Shown here piece by piece: positions 1 through 5,312 of a DNA stretch of 6,939 nucleotides. The translations under genes and the position numbers were made by a program. This stretch comes from Oscillospiraceae bacterium (GTDB lineage: Bacteria; Bacillota_A; Clostridia; Oscillospirales; CAG-272), in NCBI GenBank assembly GCA_015064425.1, contig SVSF01000093.1, positions 1 through 6,939 on the forward strand, read 5' to 3'. Position 1 is the first letter of the stretch. The number at the start of each line of letters is the position of its first letter. A model generated the notes under the pieces. It was not told the DNA's origin, did not search any database, and saw only the letters and a list, made by a program, of their open reading frames with translations.

Positions 1-415
1 CTGTTGCTTCAAATCCTTCGGGAGCGGATGTTACTACCCACTTATCAAACTCGAAACCTACGGGAGCTGTGAATCCAAACTCATCAACTGTGTAAGCATC
101 ATTCATCTTGAGGCCTTCGTCAGCATAACTGTCGCCGCTGCCTTCGCCTGCTTCATAGGTAACTGTGTAAAATACGTTCTTGTAAACCGCTGTGAGTACG
201 ATATCGCCTGCGGGCATTGTGAAGTCTTCGCCGCCGCGGAACTCTGTTGCTTCAAATTCTACAGGTGCGTATGTTACTACCCATTTATCAAACTCAAAGC
301 CTACTGGAGCCGTAAATCCGAATTCGTCTACTGTATATCTGTCTTTTTCTTCGAGACCATCATCTGCATAGCTCTCACCTGTACCTTCACCCGGATCGTA
401 AGTTACTGTATAGTA
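1..415 (-). repeat. Tandem 243-bp (81-residue) coding repeat, second copy cut by window edge
   Basis: Two consecutive B-repeat units follow each other with an exact 81-codon period: bases 1-10 (ctgttgcttc) recur at 244-253, and the YTVDEFGFTAPVGFEFDKWVVT stretch is identical in protein. Synonymous differences are scattered through the DNA (for example cccactta versus cccattta), so the copies are old enough to have diverged silently while the protein was conserved. More copies probably follow beyond the left edge. Confidence 0.85.
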
Positions 416-1921
416 TACGGGTTCGGGCTCAGGCTCTTCAATCTTTTCCCACTTAGCGTAAAGGTCTGTGTTTCCTACTACTGTGAAATTGTCATCAGCT
501 GTGTATTCAACTGCGCCTCTCTCGGAAAGTGCCCAACCAATAAACTTGTATCCGCTATTCTCGGGAAGCTGCGTCTCTGCATAATCAAAGACTTCGTGTA
601 CTTTTCCCGTAATCGCATCTACGCTATATACATCTTCTGCACCCTCAAAATTAGGATGGTAACTAACCTTTACGGAAAGATTGGTAACAAAACAGTCAAC
701 GTGGATATCAGCCTTTTTACCGTTGTCATCATATCCGTAATAATTTCCGTTGCTTCCTACGTAGTCAAGTGCTTCCTGTACTTTAACTACGTATGCGGTA
801 ATGTTAACGTTTTCGGAACTGATGTTGAATTCTGTCCAAAGTCCCTTCCAATCTGTAGGAAGAATAATACCCTCGTTGCTTGTTACGAGAAGCATATCTC
901 CTATTTCAAGCTTATTATCGCCGTCAGAAGCTGCAAGCTTTGCAAGGAATGCATCCGTAAGACCGCCCTCAATATTTGCCTCATAGTAGTAACGGAAATT
1001 CTTCACGATTCCGCCGGGATAATAGCTGTTGATACCCTGATCAGCGCCGTCAAGGGGAACTGTCTTTTCGGGATTGAGAACATAGAACTTGACGGGAATG
1101 GAAATTGTTTCTCCTTCCTCTTCTTTGGACTCATCCTCTACATACTGTGCGGTAAGAGTTACGTTACCTGCAGGCATTGCAAACTTATCGCCTGCTGCGT
1201 ATGTGTTGCCGTTAATATCGTATATTGCGGAATTATCTTCGCACTCCGTTACCTTCCAGCCCGCAAATACTTTACCTTCGGGAGCTGCAAAGCCAAATTC
1301 ATCAACTGTATATTCATCTGCAAACTGAAGCTCGCCGTCCGTATAGCTCTCACCTGTTCCTTCACCTGCTTCATAGCTTACACTGTAATATACGGGAGTG
1401 TTATCCTCTTCGCTGACCTTCTCAACAGTGATCATTACGAAGTAGTTGCTTGCATGGCTTGAGTGATTGCAAGCGGTTGCTACTGTAAATCCGGAAATAT
1501 TTACGTTCTTTGATCCTATAGAAGGAGTTGCATTGTAAGCTGCACCTTCGTTGTAGGTTCTGCAGCTATAGGGGTTTGCTCTGTTTCCGGAGCCGCCCGT
1601 ACTGCAAAGCGAGTCAACGGAAACGATACGGTAACCCTCAGCGGGAGTAACTATAATATCCGCAGAACCGTTGCCCGAGAGCGTTTGGGTACCGCCGAAT
1701 CCCCATGCAGAACCGTTATAAGTTACTGTCGCAAGATTAAGATTTTTTGTGTGATCGTTGCTTGTACTTACATAGTCATAGCACCAGTGAAGAGTTACGT
1801 TTTCTTCACGGTCGTATCTGTTATCTCTTGCTGCCAGTATACCGGTTGCAAATGTTCCTGTGAGTGTCGTCATAAAAAGTAAAAGTGCGATCACTCTTAA
1901 AAATGTTTTTCTGATTGCCAT
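1..1921 (-). CDS. Secreted InlB B-repeat (Listeria-Bacteroides repeat) protein, C-terminus outside window
   Basis: Seen: an uninterrupted frame of 640 codons from the ATG at 1921-1919 to the left edge, so the gene is partial. The start has an AAGGAG site 9 bases upstream. Residues 1-31 form a signal peptide: basic n-region (R4, K5, R9), hydrophobic core VIALLLFMTTLTGTF, cleavage probably after A25 or A31. Residues 32-170 are a beta-rich N-terminal region with Cys at 47, 106, 120 and 150 that I do not recognise. B-repeat units lie at about 178-261, 503-583 and 584 to the edge, each with a YxVxYxxGEG start, a YTVDEFGF core and a final MPAG(D/N)(V/I)xLTA. Residues 421-491 resemble a shorter B-repeat (YKFIGWAL...TDLYAKWEK), followed by a PEPEPEP linker. 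Known: such repeats are ubiquitin-like folds used as stalks in secreted or surface proteins. Inferred: extracellular or cell-surface role, possibly adhesion. Any sorting signal or dockerin would be off-window. A c-di-GMP riboswitch lies in its leader. Confidence 0.92.
   Translation of the reverse strand, partial: MAIRKTFLRVIALLLFMTTLTGTFATGILAARDNRYDREENVTLHWCYDYVSTSNDHTKNLNLATVTYNGSAWGFGGTQTLSGNGSADIIVTPAEGYRIVSVDSLCSTGGSGNRANPYSCRTYNEGAAYNATPSIGSKNVNISGFTVATACNHSSHASNYFVMITVEKVSEEDNTPVYYSVSYEAGEGTGESYTDGELQFADEYTVDEFGFAAPEGKVFAGWKVTECEDNSAIYDINGNTYAAGDKFAMPAGNVTLTAQYVEDESKEEEGETISIPVKFYVLNPEKTVPLDGADQGINSYYPGGIVKNFRYYYEANIEGGLTDAFLAKLAASDGDNKLEIGDMLLVTSNEGIILPTDWKGLWTEFNISSENVNITAYVVKVQEALDYVGSNGNYYGYDDNGKKADIHVDCFVTNLSVKVSYHPNFEGAEDVYSVDAITGKVHEVFDYAETQLPENSGYKFIGWALSERGAVEYTADDNFTVVGNTDLYAKWEKIEEPEPEPVYYTVTYDPGEGTGESYADDGLEEKDRYTVDEFGFTAPVGFEFDKWVVTYAPVEFEATEFRGGEDFTMPAGDIVLTAVYKNVFYTVTYEAGEGSGDSYADEGLKMNDAYTVDEFGFTAPVGFEFDKWVVTSAPEGFEAT
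1139..1390 (-). repeat. Divergent upstream copy of the B-repeat unit
   Basis: Residues 178-261 of the secreted protein align with the tandem units nearer the C-terminus: YSVSYEAGEGTGESY, EYTVDEFGFAAPEG and the closing AMPAGNVTLTAQY. It differs by an ECEDNSAIYDINGNTY insert where the others have APVEFEATEFRGG. It is separated from them by a roughly 240-residue stretch of different character (275-500). Confidence 0.75.
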
Positions 1922-1961
1922 GATTTCAATCTCCTTAAAAATTATTTTTTGATTGAAAATC
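1922..1961 (-). promoter_or_regulatory. Putative expression-platform hairpin enclosing the Shine-Dalgarno
   Basis: On the minus strand GATTTTCAATC (1961-1951) can pair with GATTGAAATC (1931-1922) in ten pairs with one bulged U. The loop contains a possible AAAAA/TTTTT inner stem and AAGGA of the ribosome binding site; the last G of AAGGAG is in the helix, which ends directly before the ATG. The 5' arm GATTTT can instead pair with AAAATC (2046-2041) or GAAAA (2038-2034) next to aptamer helix P1, so the two folds compete. There is no GC-rich stem plus U-tract, so translational rather than transcriptional control is favoured. Mechanism is inferred; the complementarity is seen. Confidence 0.6.
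1931..1936 (-). promoter_or_regulatory. Ribosome binding site of the secreted B-repeat protein
   Basis: AAGGAG lies 9 bases before the ATG at 1921. It fixes the start and sits in the loop/bulge of a potential hairpin (1922-1961), so it is probably the output of the riboswitch. Confidence 0.85.
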
Positions 1962-2040
1962 AGGCGGCCGAGCCATCATAGCTTTTGCCTTAGACCTCTT
2001 GCTTTGCGTCCCGACGTTTCCATCGGTTTGCCTTTTTCTT
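1961..2040 (-). promoter_or_regulatory. Cyclic di-GMP-I (GEMM-I) riboswitch aptamer
   Basis: Read on the minus strand, the conserved GEMM-I blocks occur in order: AGGCAAACC (2033-2025), a six-pair hairpin CCGATG-GAAA-CGTCGG (2026-2011) capped by a GNRA tetraloop, the invariant GGGACGCAAAGC (2012-2001), GGTCTAAGG (1996-1988), then TATGATGG and CGGCCGCCT (1980-1962). P1 is AGGC (2033-2030) with GCCT (1965-1962). The second arm has a tetraloop receptor UCUAAG (1994-1989) / UAUGA (1980-1976) around a GC-AAAA-GC cap. This is the classical CCUAAG/UAUGG receptor with its closing C-G replaced by U-A, a compensatory change. The family binds c-di-GMP between its two parallel helices. The regulated gene is the secreted B-repeat protein, whose ATG is about 40 bases beyond P1. 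Confidence 0.92.
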
Positions 2041-2041
2041 G

Positions 2042-2070
2042 ATTTTAATAAAATTTTTTATGCTTTAATG
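2042..2070 (-). promoter_or_regulatory. Possible weak promoter for the riboswitch transcript
   Basis: TAAAAT (2047-2042) is a five-of-six match to a -10 box and would start transcription near 2035, just before aptamer helix P1. No convincing -35 is seen (CATTAA at 2070-2065 with 17-base spacing). The alternative is read-through from the small gene upstream, since no terminator separates them. Confidence 0.3.
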
Positions 2071-2477
2071 TTTACGCTTTCTACTGCACTGTTCATAAGG
2101 AAGATAAGTTCAAGCACGCTCCTAAAACTTTCCTCCACACCGCCCTCTATCCAGGACACTGAGCCCTGCCAGCTGGCATTTTGTCGGAAGAGAACTTTCA
2201 CGGTAAACGTTGCAAGTTCCCCGCATTTGACTCTGTTCGCCTCCGTATCCTCTGATATGCATCCTTTACCGGGTACAAACTTTCGAATTTCGGAAAACGA
2301 TTGGGGGAAATTCATATCGTCTAAATCGTGCTGTGCTATATTCAGCATATCAAAAAGACAAGCGAAATTCCTGCCATCCGGATTAGCTGCAGTGAAGATC
2401 TTCCCTTTTGGCACACCCGACTCGCAGGAGTCTATACAGAACAACATAGTTCTTTGAGATTCGCCTCTTATGCTCAC
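2058..2477 (-). CDS. Conserved clostridial small protein of unknown function (139 aa)
   Basis: The start is GTG at 2477-2475, chosen because AAAGGAG lies six bases upstream; stop is TAA at 2060-2058. No signal peptide or membrane segment; it should be cytoplasmic. Two conserved-looking parts are visible. Residues 11-68 run MLFCIDSCESGVPKG...FPQSFSEIRKF. Residues 90-131 run TFTVKVLFRQNASWQG...W(I)EGG-EESFRSVLELIFLMNSA. I recall both patterns from many clostridial hypothetical proteins, but no function. The C-terminal part is a compact strand-strand-helix. An opposite-strand ORF covers nearly the same bases, but the ribosome binding site and the family-like protein favour the minus strand. Its stop is only 17 bases before the c-di-GMP aptamer, so it may be the first cistron of the same transcript; a link to c-di-GMP is only suggested by position. 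Confidence 0.8.
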   Translation of the reverse strand: MSIRGESQRTMLFCIDSCESGVPKGKIFTAANPDGRNFACLFDMLNIAQHDLDDMNFPQSFSEIRKFVPGKGCISEDTEANRVKCGELATFTVKVLFRQNASWQGSVSWIEGGVEESFRSVLELIFLMNSAVESVNIKA

Positions 2478-2483
2478 TCCATT

Positions 2484-2490
2484 CTCCTTT
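2484..2490 (-). promoter_or_regulatory. Ribosome binding site deciding a GTG start
   Basis: AAAGGAG with six-base spacing (AATGGA) to the GTG at 2477. The ATG at 2493-2491 that overlaps it is in another frame, and the next in-frame ATG (residue 11) has no comparable site. Confidence 0.75.
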
Positions 2491-2510
2491 CATCTTGTGT
2501 TTACGCCATC

Positions 2511-2516
2511 ATTATA
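2511..2516 (-). promoter_or_regulatory. -10 box of the small-protein gene
   Basis: A perfect TATAAT on the minus strand would start transcription near 2504, 27 bases before the GTG. The -35 position has no TTGACA-like hexamer; it is occupied by direct repeats of a TAACCGRATC motif, which suggests an activator-dependent promoter (inference). Confidence 0.55.
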
Positions 2517-2520
2517 CCCG

Positions 2521-2587
2521 GATCCGGTTACAGATTCGGTTACTTTTTTAAAAACTTCTTTCATTTTTTAAAAATTTTAACCGAATC
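2521..2587. promoter_or_regulatory. Three-copy GATYCGGTTA motif, putative operator
   Basis: GATCCGGTTA (2521-2530) and GATTCGGTTA (2533-2542) are direct repeats with a 12-base period. A third copy in inverted orientation, TAACCGAATC, lies at 2578-2587. The second and third extend to a perfect 11-bp inverted repeat (2532-2542 / 2578-2588) around an AT-rich spacer that contains TTTTTTAAAAA twice. Relative to the minus-strand -10 the direct repeats cover about -17 to -38; the inverted copy is about 54-63 bases upstream of the plus-strand start. The protein that binds is unknown. Confidence 0.5.
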
Positions 2588-2605
2588 TAAAGATGCTCTC
2601 AGGAC

Positions 2606-2634
2606 TTGACCTGTTTTGGAAATTCATATATATA
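2606..2634 (+). promoter_or_regulatory. Candidate plus-strand sigma-A promoter
   Basis: TTGACC (2606-2611) and TATATA (2629-2634) are 17 bases apart; TATAAA two bases further on is an alternative -10. Transcription would begin near 2641 and could run to the terminator at 2951-2978, giving an RNA of about 330 bases. Nothing else in 2641-2771 is recognisable. Confidence 0.45.
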
Positions 2635-2771
2635 AATAATAAGTTTTTCGGAATAAAAACAGAAATTCCCGGTCTAATGTATAAAAGTGAAAAACAAAAC
2701 CCGAGTACAAAAACCCTATGAAATGAGAAATGCTGAATTAAACGACTTACCTCAATAATTCTGAGTTTGTT

Positions 2772-2963
2772 ATGTGTATTACTTACGCAGCCTGTGCGGT
2801 GCATGAAAAGATCGGAGTCTCGGACATAACCGGCGACCCCTCTACCGAATCAGAACTTAATACCGAGAAAGAGACAGAAGATTCTCCAAAAGTATACCAA
2901 AAGCAAGAAGTATCCGAAAAAAGGTCCCCTTATCTTGGCAGGCATAAAAACAAGGCAGGATAA
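2772..2963 (+). CDS. Doubtful small ORF (63 aa), hypothetical
   Basis: An ATG ORF with an alternating hydrophobic start (MCITYAACAVHEKIG) and a highly charged, probably disordered remainder rich in E and K. I do not recognise it. In favour: a candidate promoter at 2606-2634, and a stop codon lying in the loop of a strong terminator. Against: only a weak TGAG ribosome site, a long 5' leader and no known family. The open frame reaches back to 2742 without another start. A short overlapping ATG frame at 2723-2758 (MRNAELND...) in a different phase raises the possibility of a frameshifted remnant. The transcript could equally be non-coding. Confidence 0.3.
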   Translation: MCITYAACAVHEKIGVSDITGDPSTESELNTEKETEDSPKVYQKQEVSEKRSPYLGRHKNKAG

Positions 2964-2978
2964 CCTGCCTTGTTTTTT
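2951..2978. terminator. Bidirectional rho-independent terminator
   Basis: A perfect nine-pair stem CAAGGCAGG (2951-2959) / CCTGCCTTG (2964-2972) with a four-base loop is followed by six T on the plus strand (2973-2978) and by five T on the minus strand (complement of 2946-2950). It starts four bases after the stop of the GldG-type gene, so it ends the ABC operon, and its loop holds the TAA of the small plus-strand ORF. Confidence 0.92.
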
Positions 2979-4443
2979 ATTTCATTCTGCGTTTTTTGTT
3001 TATGTATAATCCGTAAGTTATGAAAAGTGCGGGAATCACCACAATAAGGAGAATTGCGATTGCAGTACGCTGAGTCGAGGTTATGTCAAGTCCATCATAG
3101 CCTATGATCTTGGCACGTGCGGTACTGCTTTCCTTTTCTGTAAGATGAGCGGTCAGCACAGAGATAAGCGATGAGTTGCCTCCAGATGCAAAATCGTTAA
3201 TAGAGCTATCCGCAAAGGAGTCAGAGGCTATCCATGCAAGCTCTGAAATTCCGTCTCCCGCTTCTTTTGAAGCAATCACCGCCATACATATGGGCCCGCC
3301 TATATCGCCCTCAGTTTTGGAATAGCTTTCAGCTGTAGAGGAATAAGGTCTCAGGAAAGAGTTTGCAGAACTCATACAAAGCTCTGTAAATTCTATGCTT
3401 CCGTCAAGTCCTTCCGTATAGGCTACACCTGTACTAAGCTGAAATATGGGTTTTACCTCCATTTCTCTCAGAGCCGCTACCGCTTCTTCGTCCTTTATGT
3501 CTGAATGTATAACGTAAGGTATTGCGGAGCCGTTATATTGAAACATATAGCTTGGATCGGTATCAAGTATAACGCCCTCGTTATTCCGGAGTCCGTAATC
3601 GGCAAGCAAAAGCTTGAGATTGCTCATATCCGTTTTGGGGTTATTATTGTAAATTAAAAGGAGTTTTCCGCCTTTTCCGAGATATGTTCTCAAAGCATTT
3701 AACTGTGCTGTAGTCAAATCCTTTGTAGGATTTGATATTACAACGCATTCCGCATCATCGGGCACAGTACCCGCAAGAGCAAGCAGCTCATAGCTTATGT
3801 TGCTTGTCCCGAGAGATGAAAGCATAGCCTCGTCAAATACAAGTTCGCCGTTTGCATTGGTGTAATATGCTTTGGGAAGTCTCTCTGCTGCCACGTATTC
3901 GATGGCGGCATATATCTCAGCCTCAAAATCAAAGCTCTGCGTGTATTTAAGATTTTCGTAGTCCACGCCAAACTCAAATATATCGAGGTAATCCACTACC
4001 TTATATCTCTCGCCGCTTACCACTATAATGCTGTTTTCCGTTGCGGAGGATGCTCCGTATTTGGAAATAAGCACCGCATCTCCTTTGGGATCTGCATTGT
4101 ATCGGTCTATCTTTGAATTAAGATCACATACAGAATCCAATGCGGATCTTATATATGGATTTTCATTTCCGTATGCGGCTATAAGATATATATCTATATC
4201 GGCATCAACTTCGGATATCATTTCTTTCGTATGCTCGGTAAAGGTAAAGAAATCCGAACGGCTGGTATCTACCTTTGCAAATCTTCCAGGCAACATTGAT
4301 ATAAGGATGTTTGCCACTATGACCGTCGCTGCGACAAGAAGACATATAAGGGAGACGTAACCGCCTATCATCAAATATTTTCTGTTTATCTTTCTCTCGT
4401 CCAATTTCATTTTTCTCACCGTCCTTATGTCTTTCAGTTCCAT
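2977..4443 (-). CDS. GldG-type ABC transporter auxiliary protein (membrane-anchored)
   Basis: A 488-residue protein with an N-terminal membrane segment (about 28-51), a long extracytoplasmic region and a second membrane segment near the C-terminus (about 459-481) followed by KKRRMK. The stretch after the first segment, VDTSRSDFFTFTEHTKEMI, matches the D-x-T-x-x-x-x-(Y/F)-(T/S)-(L/F)-(T/S) entry of the ABC_transp_aux/GldG family. VVISNPTKDLTTAQLNALRTYLGKGGKLLLIYN is the family's GATase-like core. Third gene of the operon, overlapping the permease by ten bases. An in-frame ATG at 4410 (residue 12, MKLDERKINRKYLMIGGY) is preceded by AAGGACGGTGAG and could be the real start, leaving a 23-base gap. 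Known: GldG works with GldA and GldF in Bacteroidetes gliding. In Firmicutes the substrate is unknown and gliding should not be inferred. The DUF4340 gene often found next to such operons is absent here. Confidence 0.85.
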   Translation of the reverse strand: MELKDIRTVRKMKLDERKINRKYLMIGGYVSLICLLVAATVIVANILISMLPGRFAKVDTSRSDFFTFTEHTKEMISEVDADIDIYLIAAYGNENPYIRSALDSVCDLNSKIDRYNADPKGDAVLISKYGASSATENSIIVVSGERYKVVDYLDIFEFGVDYENLKYTQSFDFEAEIYAAIEYVAAERLPKAYYTNANGELVFDEAMLSSLGTSNISYELLALAGTVPDDAECVVISNPTKDLTTAQLNALRTYLGKGGKLLLIYNNNPKTDMSNLKLLLADYGLRNNEGVILDTDPSYMFQYNGSAIPYVIHSDIKDEEAVAALREMEVKPIFQLSTGVAYTEGLDGSIEFTELCMSSANSFLRPYSSTAESYSKTEGDIGGPICMAVIASKEAGDGISELAWIASDSFADSSINDFASGGNSSLISVLTAHLTEKESSTARAKIIGYDGLDITSTQRTAIAILLIVVIPALFITYGLYINKKRRMK

Positions 4444-5312
4444 CTCTTCTTTTCAAGGACCTGGGTACCGAAGAAAAGGAAGAGAAAAATAAGCGAAATG
4501 AAATAGAAGAGAGTTCTCAGGTCAAAGACTCCGTATATGAAATAAGTGAACCTCTGATATACTGAGAGCATTCCCAAGAATTTTGCAAAGCCGTTTACAA
4601 ATATAGACTGATCTATAAGGTATACCATAAGTATTGCTATAACCATTAAAGCAAAAGCAAACAGACTGACAAGTTTATTTTTTGTAAGGAGATATACTAT
4701 TATAGCAGCAAGAGCCGCAAGTGCCGCAAAAGCAAAAAGCGATACAAGAGCCGATGCTGGGAAAAAACTGCTTATTCTCGGCATAAGACACAGCACAAGC
4801 AAAGCGGCAATACTGATAAAAGCCGCATTTATCGGATTATCCGTGAGGCAGGATATAAAAAGTCCTATAGCTATAAATACCGTTCCGGTAAGAAAGAATG
4901 CCAAAAGCGAAGAATACTCATTTCCATATCTCACGGTTCCGAACGCCGAAAGCATGAGCGGGTAAAGACACATTACGGCGCATGGCACCGCAAATACGGT
5001 AAGTGCCGCAAAATATTTTCCGAGTATTACCTTATACATTTTTATAGGCAATGAATATAAAAGTTTGTCCGTTTTCTGTGCTTTTTCATCTGCCACAAGT
5101 CTCATGGTAAGCACGGGCACCGCAATTGCAAGAATAAGCAAAACACTCGGAAGCAGAGCCGAAAATGCGGTATTGGAGCTTGCGGAAGCGCTGTCATTGA
5201 AATTAAGATATACACTCAATACGCCGACAAAGAACAAAACGAAGGCTATAAACACATAACCGCTGATACCGCTGAAATAAGATCTCAGTTCTCTTTTATA
5301 TATAGCTGACAT
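4434..5312 (-). CDS. ABC-2 type permease, GldF/NosY-like
   Basis: A 292-residue integral membrane protein with about six to eight hydrophobic segments (around 18-36, 51-70, 98-122, 133-156, 161-178, 186-209, 214-233, 266-284). Family signs are the N-terminal amphipathic IYKRELRSYFSGISGYVF, the cytoplasmic VLTMRLVADEKAQKTDKLL (about 67-85) that contacts the ATPase, and the C-terminal FTYFIYGVFDLRTLFYF. Role: the transmembrane half of an ABC exporter or membrane-remodelling complex; substrate unknown. Its ATG overlaps the ATPase stop as TAATG, so translation is probably coupled. Its own TGA lies inside the next gene's start region. Length is usual for the family. Confidence 0.9.
   Translation of the reverse strand: MSAIYKRELRSYFSGISGYVFIAFVLFFVGVLSVYLNFNDSASASSNTAFSALLPSVLLILAIAVPVLTMRLVADEKAQKTDKLLYSLPIKMYKVILGKYFAALTVFAVPCAVMCLYPLMLSAFGTVRYGNEYSSLLAFFLTGTVFIAIGLFISCLTDNPINAAFISIAALLVLCLMPRISSFFPASALVSLFAFAALAALAAIIVYLLTKNKLVSLFAFALMVIAILMVYLIDQSIFVNGFAKFLGMLSVYQRFTYFIYGVFDLRTLFYFISLIFLFLFFGTQVLEKKRWN

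Noticed and set aside
596..1462. Open frame of 288 codons on the plus strand, plus several shorter plus-strand frames in 801-1882
   Set aside because: They are antisense to the secreted B-repeat gene, which has a signal peptide, ribosome site and repeat structure. The plus frame is rich in C, I and Y with no family resemblance and no ribosome site.
1937..1950. AAAAAATAATTTTT as an intrinsic terminator after the riboswitch
   Set aside because: The stem has no GC pairs and the T-run is followed directly by the ribosome site, so termination is unlikely; translational control fits better.
1999..2457. Plus-strand frame of 152 codons opposite the small conserved gene
   Set aside because: It crosses the riboswitch aptamer, lacks a ribosome site, and its protein looks random, whereas the minus-strand product has family-like motifs and AAAGGAG.
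2521..2588. CRISPR-like or phage attachment repeat
   Set aside because: Only three 10-base copies with 2- and 35-base spacing and no neighbouring cas or integrase genes; an operator is simpler.
2577..2804. Minus-strand frame of 75 codons in the intergenic region
   Set aside because: No ribosome site, composition typical of AT-rich noncoding DNA, and it runs against the candidate promoter.
2641..2950. tmRNA, RNase P RNA or 6S RNA of about 330 nt
   Set aside because: The length invited a check, but no tmRNA acceptor end, no GAGGAAAGUC block of RNase P and no 6S-like long central bubble are visible.
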